Positions 1 through 8,624 of a DNA stretch of 64,000 nt are shown in pieces. The position numbers were made by a program, and so were the translations under genes. This DNA comes from Bacteroidota bacterium (GTDB lineage Bacteria > Bacteroidota > Ignavibacteria > Ignavibacteriales > Melioribacteraceae). Numbering within the stretch: the first letter of the stretch is position 1; each line of letters starts with the position of its first letter. Location of the stretch: the NCBI GenBank assembly GCA_023381535.1, contig JAMCSN010000082.1, positions 8,510-72,509 of the forward strand. The letters run 5' to 3'. The notes beneath the pieces are model-generated. The model was not told the DNA's origin. It did no database searches and worked only from the letters and a program-made list of their open reading frames with translations.

Positions 1-123
1 GTAACCGACGAATGTTTTCCCGATTCGCTAAAACCGGCTAAGGTTGAAGAAATTATTGCCACTGCAATGGAAGCCGAACCTAAAATGACATTGATAATGA
101 AAGAGGTGATAAAGAAGCTGTGA
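1..123 (+). CDS. Purine nucleoside phosphorylase, C-terminal end (partial)
   Basis: Open from the window edge; the last 40 codons are present and end in TGA. The tail reads VTDECFPDSLKPAKVEE followed by a helix rich in A, E and K, which resembles the C-terminal segment of trimeric purine nucleoside phosphorylases (ITN/VTD, then a short acidic stretch and a helix beginning EEVL/EEII). Such enzymes cleave inosine or guanosine with phosphate for purine salvage. The stop codon overlaps the GTG start of the next gene (GTGA), so the two are probably co-transcribed. The family call rests on a short piece and is tentative. Confidence 0.5.
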   Translation, partial: VTDECFPDSLKPAKVEEIIATAMEAEPKMTLIMKEVIKKL

Positions 124-737
124 TAGAAAGAAAAAAAATTTACTATCTGACACCCGGACTTCTTGCCGTCATTATTTTTGCATCCAACTTTTTAAGCACC
201 GACGTTTTCAAAGCCGGCTACCAAAATTTTTCGGTTTGGTTTGTTCTTTCGGTGTTTGCATTTGCATGCGGTTGGTTGATCAATAAAACACTAACTTATA
301 ATCACGGCGGTAAAGTAATTTTTGCGGTAATCGTTGCTTCCGCTTTTGTCAGCGTTCTTTTGGTTTCGATGTTCAGCGAGTACTTCGGATTGAGCGCGCT
401 CCTCGTAGAGAATATGATTCTTTACATCCTTCGGAACATTACACTCGGTGCGATGGCATTTTTTGGGATGGCTATTTCCGAACTGATCATTTTGCAGAAA
501 AGTCTCGCTCAAACTAAAGTGAAACCGGACGATGGCAGCAGGGAGTTGGCAAACGCGCGCAAGGAAGCACAGATAATTGTTGAAGACGCAAAACTGAAAG
601 CCGAAAAGCTTTTGTTCGAATCTCAGAAACGTGCAGACGACATGCTGGAAAGAAAAAATCAAATAGAGAGACGGTTGAAGGAATTCATTGCCGCTGAAAG
701 AGAACTCATTAAAAATTACGAATCGGAAGAAGACTAA
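120..737 (+). CDS. Membrane protein with C-terminal coiled coil, DivIVA-tail-like
   Basis: 205 residues from a GTG start that overlaps the preceding stop by 4 bp. Residues about 8-125 hold about four hydrophobic segments. From about residue 138 to the end runs a charged heptad-like helix (NARKEAQIIVEDAKLKAEK, then RRLKEFIAAERELI) of the kind found in DivIVA and other polar scaffold proteins. The gene directly precedes ileS and lspA lies further down, the position divIVA holds in many Gram-positive genomes. The soluble N-terminal DivIVA module is absent and replaced by membrane segments. A division or polarity role is inferred from context and the coiled coil only. Confidence 0.6.
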   Translation: MIERKKIYYLTPGLLAVIIFASNFLSTDVFKAGYQNFSVWFVLSVFAFACGWLINKTLTYNHGGKVIFAVIVASAFVSVLLVSMFSEYFGLSALLVENMILYILRNITLGAMAFFGMAISELIILQKSLAQTKVKPDDGSRELANARKEAQIIVEDAKLKAEKLLFESQKRADDMLERKNQIERRLKEFIAAERELIKNYESEED

Positions 738-771
738 ACTTTCGAAACACAATTCATTTTCAGAGAAAAAA

Positions 772-3700
772 ATGTTCAAACAATTTGATGAAAAAATAAG
801 TTATCCCAAGATCGAAGAATCGATACTAAAATTTTGGAATGAACACCAAATATTTGAAAAGAGCGTTTCTTTACGACCGGAATCAAAACCGTTCACATTT
901 TACGAAGGTCCGCCTACCGTAAACGGCCGTCCCGGTATTCATCACGTAATGGCAAGAGCATTGAAAGATTTGGTATGCCGTTACAAAACAATGAAAGGAT
1001 TTCAAGTTCACCGTAAAGCGGGCTGGGACACTCACGGACTTCCGATAGAAATTGCACTCGAAAAAGAATTAGACTTCACTCAAAAATCCGATATTGAAAA
1101 ATACGGCGTTGCGGCTTTCAACAAGAAAGCAAAAGATTTGGTTTATCATCACATCGAAATGAAAGAAGGATGGCGCACGCTTACCGAACGCATGGGTTAC
1201 TGGATTAATCTCGACGATCCGTATATCACTTGCACAAACGAGTACATCGAATCGGTTTGGTGGGCACTCTCAGAGTATTTCAAAAAAGGATTGATCTACA
1301 AAGGATTTAAGATTGTCCCGCAATGCCCTCACTGCGAAACACCTCTTTCATCGCACGAACTTGCGTTGGGTTACGACGAAGTTCAAGATCCAAACGTTTA
1401 TGTCAAATTCAAATTGAAAGATGAAGACGCTTCGGTTCTCGTTTGGACGACAACCCCTTGGACATTGATTTCGAACGTTGCACTCGCAGTTGGGCACGAC
1501 ATTGATTATGTGAAAATCAAAACTGAAAAACACGGCGTTATGTATCTTGCCGAAGCCCGACTTTCAGTGATCAAAGAAGAATATGAGTTGCTGGAAAAGT
1601 TGAAAGGTTCGGCTTTGTTGAACAGAGAATACGAACCTCTTTATTCATACATACCGGTTGATAAAAAAGCGTGGTACATCATTCCCGGAGATTTTGTCAG
1701 CACTGAAGACGGTTCCGGAGTAGTTCACATCGCACCGGCATTCGGCGCGGACGACTACGAGGTTTCTAAGAAATTTAATTTACCTTTCGTTCAGCCGGTT
1801 ACTAAGAGCGGAAGATTTACCGACGAAGTGAAAGACTTTGCTGGAAGACTCGTAAAGACAATTCAGTTTGATACTCACGAGGAAAAAGGTGTTGACCCGG
1901 ACGTCATTCGTAATTTGAAAGAACGCGGATTAATTTTTAGAGCAGGAAACGATTATACTCACTCTTATCCGCACTGCTGGCGCTGCGATAATCCGTTGAT
2001 TTATTACGCGCGCGATAGCTGGTACATCCGCACGACCGATGTAGCAAAACGGATGATCGAACTAAACAATACGATCAATTGGTGTCCGCCTGAAGTTGGT
2101 TCCGGGCGTTTTGGAAATTGGCTGGAAGAAAATAAAGATTGGTCACTTTCACGGGATAGATATTGGGGAACTCCGCTTCCGATATGGCTCGACGACGACG
2201 GAAACATGTTTGTTATCGGATCGATCAACGAACTGAAAGAAGGATTTGTTGAGAGAGACGGCAAGAAAATTTATGTGAAGAATTTGCCCGCAGATGAAAT
2301 TGATCTTCACAAACCTTTTGTTGACGAAGTTAAGTTTGAACGAAACGGAAAAATTTACAAACGCACGCCTGAGCTGATAGATGTTTGGTTCGACAGCGGC
2401 GCAATGCCGTTCGCGCAGTTTCACTATCCGTTCGAGAATCAAGAACTGTTTAAGGAAAGTTATCCCAGTGATTTTATTTGCGAAGGCATCGATCAAACCC
2501 GCGGTTGGTTTTATACTCTGCACGCTATTGGAACCATGCTGTTCGACAGTGTGACATATAAGAATTTAATTGTGAATGAATTGATCCTCGACAAGAACGG
2601 ACAAAAAATGTCCAAGTCGCGCGGCAACACTGTGGATCCGTTCCAGCTTTTTGACAAGTACGGTGCCGACGCAACGCGCTGGTATTTGGTTACAACAAGT
2701 CCTCCTTGGAAACCGACCTTGTTTGATGAAGAAGGAATGGCTGAAGTTCAGAGAAAATTCTTCGGCACTTTGGTGAACACGTACAATTTCTTTGTACTTT
2801 ACGCTAACATAGATAAGTTTGATTTTTCTGAAGCGACAGTCCCGTATAACGAGAGACCGGAAATAGACCGCTGGATAATTTCGAAACTTAATTCGCTGGT
2901 TAAAGAATACGATGAGCTGATGGAGAATTACGATGTCACGAAAGCAGCTCGTCAAGTTTCCAATTTCACAATCGATCAGCTTTCCAACTGGTACGTTCGT
3001 CGCAGCAGAAGGCGTTTTTGGAAATCAGAAATAAATAAAAACAAACTCTCGGCATATCAAACTTTATATGAGTGCTTGGTTACTGTTGCCAAGTTGACCT
3101 CACCGTTCGCTCCGTTTATTGCGGAAGAATTGTATCAAAATTTGAACTCGGTTACGAAGAAGGAAAATTTCGAGTCGGTACATCTTGCCGATTTCCCGGC
3201 AACGACTTATTTCGAGCCGGAGCTTGAAGTCAAAATGGATGTTGCCCAGCGGATTGTATTCTTGACTCGATCTATCCGTGCGAAAAATAATTTGAAAGTT
3301 CGCCAGCCGCTCTTAAAGATTATGGTCGCGATTGACAAATCGAAAAAAGACGCACTCGAAAAAATGTGCGATGTGATTTTGGAAGAAGTTAATATTAAAG
3401 ATTTGGTAATCCTTGAAGATGATTCTGCGATCGTTTCCAAAACAGCTAAGCCAAATTTCAAAATAGTGGGACCAAAATACGGTAAACTGGTTAAGGCGTT
3501 GACGAATGCGATCAAGGAAATGAATAAGAGCCAAATCATTGAAATTGAAAAGAGCGGAGAACTTGAACTTGCAATCGACGGTCAGCCGGTGAAAATTTCC
3601 CGTGAAGATGTCGAGATTGTTAGTCATGAAATCGAGGGCTGGATTGTTGAAAGCGAAGAAGGAATTACAGTTGCCATCGATACTGAACTAACCGAGGAAT

Positions 3701-3966
3701 TAATTGCCGAAGGATACGCGCGTGAATTTGTAAATAGAATTCAGAACATGCGCAAAGATGCTGGCTTCGATGTGGTTGATCGTATTACGGTTTCATTCTC
3801 ATCAGATCAAAAATTTGTTGGTTATGTAAAACAATTTTCTGATTATATTTCCAATGAAGTCCTGGCAGATAAACTGGATTCGGATTTGAAGCTTGACGGC
3901 TTTAAACAAGATTGGAAAATTGGCGATTACGATTGTTCGATCGTTGTCGCTAAGTCAAAGAATTAA
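772..3966 (+). CDS. ileS: Isoleucyl-tRNA synthetase
   Basis: Charges tRNA-Ile with isoleucine in the cytoplasm. I chose the ATG at 772 (1064 residues) over an upstream in-frame TTG at 688, because 772 gives the usual MFKQFDEKISYPKIEE beginning and the extension would overlap the previous gene. The HIGH-type motif appears as GRPGIHH near residues 52-58, a form common in Bacteroidota, and KMSKS is near 612-616. The CP1 editing insert lies between. Length and the lack of a C-terminal zinc finger fit the long, eukaryote-like IleS type; in known examples this type is often less sensitive to mupirocin, which is not tested here. Confidence 0.97.
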   Translation: MFKQFDEKISYPKIEESILKFWNEHQIFEKSVSLRPESKPFTFYEGPPTVNGRPGIHHVMARALKDLVCRYKTMKGFQVHRKAGWDTHGLPIEIALEKELDFTQKSDIEKYGVAAFNKKAKDLVYHHIEMKEGWRTLTERMGYWINLDDPYITCTNEYIESVWWALSEYFKKGLIYKGFKIVPQCPHCETPLSSHELALGYDEVQDPNVYVKFKLKDEDASVLVWTTTPWTLISNVALAVGHDIDYVKIKTEKHGVMYLAEARLSVIKEEYELLEKLKGSALLNREYEPLYSYIPVDKKAWYIIPGDFVSTEDGSGVVHIAPAFGADDYEVSKKFNLPFVQPVTKSGRFTDEVKDFAGRLVKTIQFDTHEEKGVDPDVIRNLKERGLIFRAGNDYTHSYPHCWRCDNPLIYYARDSWYIRTTDVAKRMIELNNTINWCPPEVGSGRFGNWLEENKDWSLSRDRYWGTPLPIWLDDDGNMFVIGSINELKEGFVERDGKKIYVKNLPADEIDLHKPFVDEVKFERNGKIYKRTPELIDVWFDSGAMPFAQFHYPFENQELFKESYPSDFICEGIDQTRGWFYTLHAIGTMLFDSVTYKNLIVNELILDKNGQKMSKSRGNTVDPFQLFDKYGADATRWYLVTTSPPWKPTLFDEEGMAEVQRKFFGTLVNTYNFFVLYANIDKFDFSEATVPYNERPEIDRWIISKLNSLVKEYDELMENYDVTKAARQVSNFTIDQLSNWYVRRSRRRFWKSEINKNKLSAYQTLYECLVTVAKLTSPFAPFIAEELYQNLNSVTKKENFESVHLADFPATTYFEPELEVKMDVAQRIVFLTRSIRAKNNLKVRQPLLKIMVAIDKSKKDALEKMCDVILEEVNIKDLVILEDDSAIVSKTAKPNFKIVGPKYGKLVKALTNAIKEMNKSQIIEIEKSGELELAIDGQPVKISREDVEIVSHEIEGWIVESEEGITVAIDTELTEELIAEGYAREFVNRIQNMRKDAGFDVVDRITVSFSSDQKFVGYVKQFSDYISNEVLADKLDSDLKLDGFKQDWKIGDYDCSIVVAKSKN

Positions 3967-3987
3967 ATAGTTAACGGGAGGCACCAA

Positions 3988-4602
3988 ATGGCAAAAAAAG
4001 CTAATAAAAAGACTGTGAAAAAGACCGCTGCCAAATCAAAACCAGTGAAGAAGGCGGCGAGCAAACCGAAAAAAGCGGTGAAGAAAATCGCTAAGCCAAA
4101 ATCATCGGTAAAAAAAACCAGTAAGGTTCCGAAGTTTTCCAAATCTCGCAAACACGTTGAGGTGATCTCTCCGACTAAAAAAGTAAAGAAGATCCAAGGT
4201 TATTCGAAAAAAGATCTTGACGAGTTCAAAAAAATTATTCTCGATAAGAGGAACGAAATCATCGAGCAGCTTCAAGTATTTAAAGAGCAGATGATGGACC
4301 CCACAACCGGTCAGTATGTTAATGAAAATTCTCCTTACTCGCTTCACATGGCTGAACAGGGAACAGATGCAATGGAGCGCGAGAAACTTTACCTGTGGGC
4401 TCAGCGCGAAAACAAATTTTTGGGTTATCTCGACGATGCTCTTCTAAGAATCGATAACGGTACTTACGGCATTTGCATCGAATGTATTGATGAACCGCAG
4501 AACTTGTGTCCTACATGTCCTTTGGTTCCGAAAGACAGACTTGCGGCAGTTCCACACACACAGCATTGTCTGCAGGTAAAACAAAAAATGAAATCGATGT
4601 AA
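3988..4602 (+). CDS. DksA/TraR-type zinc-finger protein with histone H1-like N-terminus
   Basis: 204 residues behind a good ribosome site (gggagg). Residues about 1-65 are almost only K, A, S, P, T and V, like a histone H1 or nucleoid-protein tail. Residues about 70-204 resemble DksA/TraR: a coiled coil (FKKIILDKRNEIIEQLQ, with YLDDALLRIDNGTYGIC) then a finger. The finger is unusual: after CIEC an extra CPTC is inserted, and the normal terminal CxxC is reduced to CLQV. DksA proteins bind RNA polymerase and act with ppGpp. Here the basic tail may add nucleic-acid binding, which is inference. It sits between ileS and lspA. Confidence 0.8.
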   Translation: MAKKANKKTVKKTAAKSKPVKKAASKPKKAVKKIAKPKSSVKKTSKVPKFSKSRKHVEVISPTKKVKKIQGYSKKDLDEFKKIILDKRNEIIEQLQVFKEQMMDPTTGQYVNENSPYSLHMAEQGTDAMEREKLYLWAQRENKFLGYLDDALLRIDNGTYGICIECIDEPQNLCPTCPLVPKDRLAAVPHTQHCLQVKQKMKSM

Positions 4603-4630
4603 TTTATTCTTTATTAGAGCGAGAATTATT

Positions 4631-5308
4631 TTGAGAGTACTATTCCTAACTTTGTTCATTGTTATAACCGATCAGGTAACAAAATTCTTAGTGAAAGGGG
4701 GAACGCTTCCTCTTCTCCATCTGAAAGCTGAAGGCATGTCGTATGGACAAAGCATCAACGTTATCGGAGATTTTTTTAAGATAACTTTTGTAGAAAACCC
4801 CGGGATCGCTTTCGGCATCGATGTAAACGAAACTTCTAAACTACTCCTCTCGATTTTTTCTTTGCTGGCAAGCATCGGCATATTTTATTACTTATGGAAA
4901 TCCCGTCATCAAAAATTAATTGTAAAACTTGCACTGGCGTTTATTTTGGGTGGGGCAATCGGAAATTTAATCGATAGAACTTTCTACGGCGTGTTTTATG
5001 GTTACGCACCCGTATTCTATGGTAAGGTTGTAGATTTTTTCAACTTCGATTTTTTTGATTTCACAATTTTCGGCAGAACTTTTGACCGGTTCCCGATATT
5101 CAACATTGCGGATTCAAGCGTTACCATTGGAGTGATTCTGTTAATTTTATTTTACCGCGCGCCGGTAGAAGTAGCCGCAGCTGATGTACCGGTTTCAGCA
5201 TCAAATCCTCTCGATGAAAAAGAAATTGTTGCAGATGAAACGTTGGAAATTTCAAATAAAAGTTTGACTGATGGCCAAGATAGTAACAGAGAAGAAAATA
5301 AAGATTGA
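4631..5308 (+). CDS. lspA: Lipoprotein signal peptidase (signal peptidase II)
   Basis: Inner-membrane aspartyl protease that cuts the signal peptide from prolipoproteins after lipidation. The start is TTG (MRVLFLTLFIVITDQVTK); no ATG is available. Family motifs are visible: NPGIAFGI, GGAIGNLIDR with one catalytic Asp, VVDFF, and FNIADSSVTIG with the second. Four membrane segments are expected. The approximately 40-residue acidic tail after the last segment is longer than usual. The 3' end overlaps the next gene by 38 bp. Its substrates include the several lipobox proteins in this window. Confidence 0.95.
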   Translation: MRVLFLTLFIVITDQVTKFLVKGGTLPLLHLKAEGMSYGQSINVIGDFFKITFVENPGIAFGIDVNETSKLLLSIFSLLASIGIFYYLWKSRHQKLIVKLALAFILGGAIGNLIDRTFYGVFYGYAPVFYGKVVDFFNFDFFDFTIFGRTFDRFPIFNIADSSVTIGVILLILFYRAPVEVAAADVPVSASNPLDEKEIVADETLEISNKSLTDGQDSNREENKD

Positions 5309-6257
5309 GATTCCGGAGGGAAAGAAGAAAGAGCGCATTGATGTTTTCTTAGCCAACACCGTCGAAAATGCCACACGTTCCCGCATTCAAAAACTTATAA
5401 AAGCAAATTGTGTTACCGCCAATGGAAAAATTGTAAAACCAAATTATTTAGTTGTCCCGCTTGATATAATTGAACTCACTATTCCGACATCTCCGAGACC
5501 TGAAGAAAATGAAGCCGAAGATATTCCTCTCGATATTATTTATGAGGATGATTATCTGCTGGTTGTAAATAAACCGGCTGGAATGGTAGCGCATCCTTCT
5601 CTAGGCAATTATACGGGCACGCTCGTTAATGCGCTGCTTTATCACACAAAAAAATTAAGCACTACAGGTGAACCGGGCAGACCGGGAATTGTTCACCGCA
5701 TTGACAAAGACACGAGCGGTTTATTATTGATTGCAAAAGATGAATGGACTCATGCGCGGCTCGCAAAGCAGTTTTACGATCACTCAATTGAAAGAGAGTA
5801 TTGGGCTGTTTGCTGGGGCATTTTTAAAAAGAGTAAGGGGGAAGTTGTTGGCAATATTACTCGAAGTACTAAGGACAGAAAAATATTTACTGTCCATCCT
5901 GTTGAAGGAAAACACGCGCACACTTTTTACGAGGTGATCGAAGAATTTGAGTTCGCATCGTTGGTTAAATTGCATTTGAAAACCGGGCGCACACACCAGA
6001 TACGCGTTCACATGTCCCACATAAAACATCCGATCTTTGGCGACCCGACGTACGGCGGGCGAGTGATTGTATATGGTTCACAATTGCCAAAAATGAAATC
6101 GAGAATAGATAATTTGCTTCAAGTAATGCCGCGTCAGGCGCTCCACGCCAAAACGCTGGGATTCATCCATCCCCACACACAAAAGAAAATCTTTTTGGAT
6201 TCGGAACTACCGGAGGATTTTCTGTTGTTACTTAATAAACTGCGAATCAATTCTTAA
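5271..6257 (+). CDS. rluD: RluA/RluD-family 23S rRNA pseudouridine synthase
   Basis: 328 residues. The N-terminal S4 RNA-binding domain covers about 17-80 (RIDVFLANTVENATRSRIQKLIK). The catalytic domain follows, with NKPAGMVAHPS and the HRIDKDTSGLL motif carrying the catalytic Asp, then KTGRTHQIRVHMSHIKHPI. Members with S4 plus this catalytic core modify 23S rRNA (RluD type) or related positions; the exact target cannot be told from sequence. The ATG lies inside the end of lspA, consistent with translational coupling, an arrangement seen in many bacteria. Confidence 0.9.
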   Translation: MAKIVTEKKIKIEIPEGKKKERIDVFLANTVENATRSRIQKLIKANCVTANGKIVKPNYLVVPLDIIELTIPTSPRPEENEAEDIPLDIIYEDDYLLVVNKPAGMVAHPSLGNYTGTLVNALLYHTKKLSTTGEPGRPGIVHRIDKDTSGLLLIAKDEWTHARLAKQFYDHSIEREYWAVCWGIFKKSKGEVVGNITRSTKDRKIFTVHPVEGKHAHTFYEVIEEFEFASLVKLHLKTGRTHQIRVHMSHIKHPIFGDPTYGGRVIVYGSQLPKMKSRIDNLLQVMPRQALHAKTLGFIHPHTQKKIFLDSELPEDFLLLLNKLRINS

Positions 6258-6282
6258 TCTGTAAGACAATCACGGGACAAAA

Positions 6283-7227
6283 ATGATACATACAATTTTA
6301 GGAGCTGGTGGTGCAATCGGCAGCCCACTCACAAATGAATTACTTAAACATGAACATAGTGTTAGACTTTTTTCAAGAAGCGGCATTCAAGTAAAAGGTG
6401 CAGAATCTGTTAAAGGAGATCTTACTTCTTATGAAGATACTCTTAGTGCCGTCAAAGGTTCTGATGTTGTTTATTTGCTTGCCGGGCTCGCTTACAATTA
6501 CAACGTTTGGGTAGAGAAGTGGCCGGTAATAATGCAGAATACAATCAACGCATGTAAATCAGCCGGTGCTAAATTAATTTTTTTTGATAATGTTTATATG
6601 TACGGTAAAGTTGACGGCAAGATGACAGAAGCAACTCCGTACAATCCTTGTTCAAAAAAGGGAGAACTCAGGGCAAAGATTGCTTTACAGTTGGAACAAG
6701 AATTCAAGAGCGGAAATTTATCGGCAATGATTGCAAGAGCGGCTGATTTCTACGGACCATACGCTACAAAATCGAGTGTGCCGTATGTTCTTGCGATCGA
6801 TAATTTTATGAAAGGAAAACGCGCACAATGGTTGGCTGATGCTTCTACTCTTCATTCTTATACTTACACACTTGATTGCAGCAGGGCGCTATACTTGCTT
6901 GCAAACAGTAATGAAGCATTTAATCAAGTTTGGCATCTGCCGACTTACAATCCACCCGTTGATGGAAAAACTTTTATCGAAATAATAGCGCACGAAGTTG
7001 GTGTTAAACCAAATTATTTTGTACTGAAGAAATGGATGATTAAAGTCGCCGGTTTATTCGATAAGACAATCTATGAACTCTACGAGATGCTTTATCAAAG
7101 TGAGTTCGATTATTATTTCGACTCAACTAAGTTTGAAAACTTTTTCGGCTATAAGCCTATATCTTATCAAGAGGGAATAAAGGAAACGATAGAATTCTTG
7201 AAATCATCCGGTGTGAAAAATAACTGA
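6283..7227 (+). CDS. NAD-dependent epimerase/dehydratase (extended SDR)
   Basis: 314 residues beginning with a Rossmann dinucleotide motif (ILGAGGAIGSPL), then DVVYLLAG, and an active-site region containing VYMYGKVDG where classical extended SDRs have YxxxK. The fold family acts on nucleotide sugars or related carbonyls; the substrate is not evident. It follows rluD by 25 bp and may be the last gene of that run, since a palindromic repeat starts 26 bp downstream. Confidence 0.85.
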   Translation: MIHTILGAGGAIGSPLTNELLKHEHSVRLFSRSGIQVKGAESVKGDLTSYEDTLSAVKGSDVVYLLAGLAYNYNVWVEKWPVIMQNTINACKSAGAKLIFFDNVYMYGKVDGKMTEATPYNPCSKKGELRAKIALQLEQEFKSGNLSAMIARAADFYGPYATKSSVPYVLAIDNFMKGKRAQWLADASTLHSYTYTLDCSRALYLLANSNEAFNQVWHLPTYNPPVDGKTFIEIIAHEVGVKPNYFVLKKWMIKVAGLFDKTIYELYEMLYQSEFDYYFDSTKFENFFGYKPISYQEGIKETIEFLKSSGVKNN

Positions 7228-7252
7228 TCGGCGAAAAATTCTATTATTAACT

Positions 7253-7395
7253 CACGTTACGCAAAAATTATTATCATTCATGATCATGTCCTTGATCTTA
7301 ATCGTAATCTGCCGTTAAAATACTCAGAAGAGCAAGATCATGAGCATGATGAAGATCAAGAACGATTATACAAGTAAATATTGCGTAACATGAAT
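7253..7395. repeat. Palindromic, REP/MITE-like intergenic element
   Basis: The outer ends form an inverted repeat (gttacgcaa near 7256-7264 and ttgcgtaac near 7381-7389). Inside lie imperfectly complementary arms built from about 6-base units such as cttgatctta, atcgtaatct and agatcatgagcatgatgaag. It contains no ORF. A related block lies at 40466-40550 (18 of 20 bases shared between cttgatcttaatcgtaatct here and cttgctcttgatcgtaatct there), and a partial one at 27389-27435. It sits between two convergent genes, so it could act as a bidirectional RNA hairpin. Confidence 0.65.
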
Positions 7396-7397
7396 TA

Positions 7398-8624
7398 TTA
7401 ATTTTTGTTCGATGACTGCCATGCTGCGATAGCTTCACTAAAGGGCATTAAAACGCGCGGTATGGCTCCATGCATGTAAGAAATCGCCAAACCGTAATTT
7501 ACAATCGGGACTTCCGCTATCTTCGCTTGTTTGATCCGCATCTGCATGGCTCTACGTGTCAACATGCATCCGCCGCAATGAACTATTAGTTTATACTCGG
7601 AGAGATTCTCTGGAAAGTCCTGGCCGTTTTTGATTTCTATATCGAGATTCTTTTTCGTGTGCAGTCTCAACCATCGCGGAATTTTTACTTTGCCGATATC
7701 GTCTTCTTGTTCATGATGTGAACAAGCTTCGGCAATCAAGACTCTGTCGCCATGTTTTAATTCTTCAATTCGTTTGATGCCGCGGACATATTCGGCAAGG
7801 TCGCCTTTGTAACGCGCCACCAGTATTGAAAATGTTGTAAGAGGAATTTCGTCGGGCACATCGGCGCTTACCCGCATGATTGCTTGACTATCAGTTACAA
7901 CTAATTTTGGAGGCTGGCTTAATTTGCCAAGCGCGGCTCTAAGTTCTTTATCTTTTACGACGATAACGATTGCATCTTCATCTAGAGACTCACGAATTGT
8001 TTGCACTTGCGGCATTATCAAACGTCCTTTCGGCGCGCCCAAATCGATCGGAACTACAAGAACAATTACGTCGTGCTGCTTTATCAAATCTCCAACTAGA
8101 GGATGTTCTTCTTCCGCTGGAAGCAGCGCTGAAACTTTTTCTTTGAGTTCATAAATGCCATCGCCTGTTCTGCAAGACACCGAATGAAATTTGATGCCGG
8201 CTTTATTCAGCCATTCAATAATTTCGTAATTAGTGCCAAGATCGCTTTTGTTGAGAACAACTAAAAACGGAAGCTCTAATTTTTTTAAATGATCCAGCAG
8301 ATTTTGTTCATCGCCAGAAATTGTGGATTGAGAATCCAGCACTACCAGAGCGAAATTTGCTTCGGAAATAATTCTAACAGTTTTGTCGATTCGTTTTTCG
8401 CCAAGTTCACCACTATCATCGATTCCGGCTGTATCAATAAGTACAACCGGACCGAAAGGAAGCAGTTCCATGGATTTTTTAACCGGGTCGGTAGTTGTGC
8501 CCGGCACTTCACTTACAATAACCAAATCCTGTCCGATGAATTTATTCATCAACGAAGATTTGCCGACGTTTCTTCTGCCGATAAAAGCGATGTGAGTTCT
8601 TTCCGATTGCGCTACCTTATTCAA
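7398..8624 (-). CDS. hydF: [FeFe]-hydrogenase H-cluster maturation GTPase HydF
   Basis: 408 residues. The N-terminal GTPase domain has the P-loop GRRNVGKSS, PGTTTDP, DTAG and NKSDLG. The C-terminal part holds the HydF cluster-binding residues: C301 with H303/H304 in EACSHH, then HCGGC at 349-353. HydF is the scaffold on which HydE and HydG build the 2Fe subcluster delivered to hydrogenase HydA. The start is TTG and overlaps the aspA stop by 8 bp, so it is translationally coupled to aspA. hydE, hydG and the hydrogenase itself are not in this window. Confidence 0.95.
   Translation of the reverse strand: MNKVAQSERTHIAFIGRRNVGKSSLMNKFIGQDLVIVSEVPGTTTDPVKKSMELLPFGPVVLIDTAGIDDSGELGEKRIDKTVRIISEANFALVVLDSQSTISGDEQNLLDHLKKLELPFLVVLNKSDLGTNYEIIEWLNKAGIKFHSVSCRTGDGIYELKEKVSALLPAEEEHPLVGDLIKQHDVIVLVVPIDLGAPKGRLIMPQVQTIRESLDEDAIVIVVKDKELRAALGKLSQPPKLVVTDSQAIMRVSADVPDEIPLTTFSILVARYKGDLAEYVRGIKRIEELKHGDRVLIAEACSHHEQEDDIGKVKIPRWLRLHTKKNLDIEIKNGQDFPENLSEYKLIVHCGGCMLTRRAMQMRIKQAKIAEVPIVNYGLAISYMHGAIPRVLMPFSEAIAAWQSSNKN

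Noticed and set aside
688..771. N-terminal extension of ileS from TTG 688
   Set aside because: It overlaps the previous gene by 50 bp and adds residues not typical of IleS; ATG 772 gives the normal start.
7253..7395. CRISPR array
   Set aside because: The repeated words are short, irregular and arranged as inverted arms; there are no equal spacers and no cas genes nearby.
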